DNA from: JBAOHV01 sp037045265 | Lineage (GTDB): Bacteria; Actinomycetota; Acidimicrobiia; Acidimicrobiales; Microtrichaceae | Assembly: GCA_037045265.1 (NCBI GenBank) | Contig: JBAOHV010000036.1 | Location: 14,436-78,435, forward strand | Reading direction: 5' to 3' | Length of the DNA: 64,000 nt | Shown here: positions 63,991-64,000 of the stretch, in pieces | Layout of the letters: each line of letters opens with the position of its first letter | Numbering within the stretch: position 1 is the first letter of the stretch | The notes under the pieces: generated by a model | The model's database searches: none | The model's input: the letters and a program-made list of their open reading frames with translations, nothing else | Told to the model about the DNA's origin: nothing | Program-made: the position numbers and the translations under genes

Positions 63991-64000
63991 CCGCATCGCC

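Overview
The window is high-GC, gene-dense DNA with no gap above about 300 bp. It looks like a chromosome segment of a high-GC actinobacterium. An Acidimicrobiia-type lineage is my best guess, inferred from gene content rather than from a marker tree. Supporting features are many GTG starts, many lipoprotein signals, an F420-type LLM oxidoreductase, a wax-ester/diacylglycerol acyltransferase and a fused-A Mrp antiporter. At least a dozen genes also have a TANNNT -10 box 6-8 nt upstream of the start codon, the actinobacterial leaderless-mRNA pattern. I see no rRNA, tRNA, CRISPR array, insertion sequence or phage module.

Layout. 0-5.7 kb: secreted or lipid-anchored proteins (penicillin-acylase type hydrolase, PKD lipoprotein, PepSY lipoprotein), an alpha/beta hydrolase and a large flavoprotein fused to ferredoxin-NADP reductase. 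5.7-10.3 kb: glutamate decarboxylase, then a flavin monooxygenase, metal-dependent hydrolase and TetR regulator. 10.3-15.7 kb: COX15-type heme A synthase, a VOC protein, a PEP-utilising (rifampin phosphotransferase-like) enzyme and small membrane or secreted proteins. 15-21.8 kb, leftward: Tat-exported phosphoesterase, a six-repeat membrane protein, an epimerase, WS/DGAT and glutaminyl-tRNA synthetase. 21.8-27.4 kb: an ArsR/SRPBCC pair with a DUF4287 remnant, a glyoxalase-like gene and a PadR-controlled ABC exporter. 27.4-33.2 kb: a complete, translationally coupled Mrp Na+/H+ antiporter operon (A/B fused, C, D, E, F, G). 33.2-39 kb: LLM/SnoaL/HIBADH-like genes and a molybdate operon (HTH-Mop regulator, modA, modB, modC). 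39-43.5 kb: a LURP-one protein, an AlkZ-like protein, a cupredoxin lipoprotein, a DODA dioxygenase facing a MarR regulator and a small monooxygenase-fold protein. 43.6-48.6 kb: an unknown lipoprotein, a GH27 alpha-galactosidase-like enzyme, a sialidase and a truncated GAF regulator. 48.7-55.2 kb: a methyltransferase, DUF488, a LIP-family lipase, a PHB-depolymerase-like esterase, an alcohol dehydrogenase, a GNAT protein and a LacI regulator. 55.4-59.8 kb: an MMPL transporter behind two CsoR-type operators, then an opposing SQR-like/DsrC/DsrE2 sulfur cluster. 59.8-64 kb: a patatin, a hydrolase fused to a neocarzinostatin-like domain, and a tripeptidyl-aminopeptidase-like hydrolase.

The most striking property is a set of more than 20 frame breaks in otherwise well-conserved genes. 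Every one that can be placed has the same sign: one extra base in the DNA. About half lie in 2.1 kb (57.7-59.8 kb), where the 105-residue DsrC alone has four. I read these as insertion-type sequence errors and annotate the genes as whole. Frame-restored products are described. The most interesting biology is the sulfur-relay cluster beside the CsoR/CstR-type operators, the thioredoxin-reductase-like/FNR fusion and the neocarzinostatin-like fusion.
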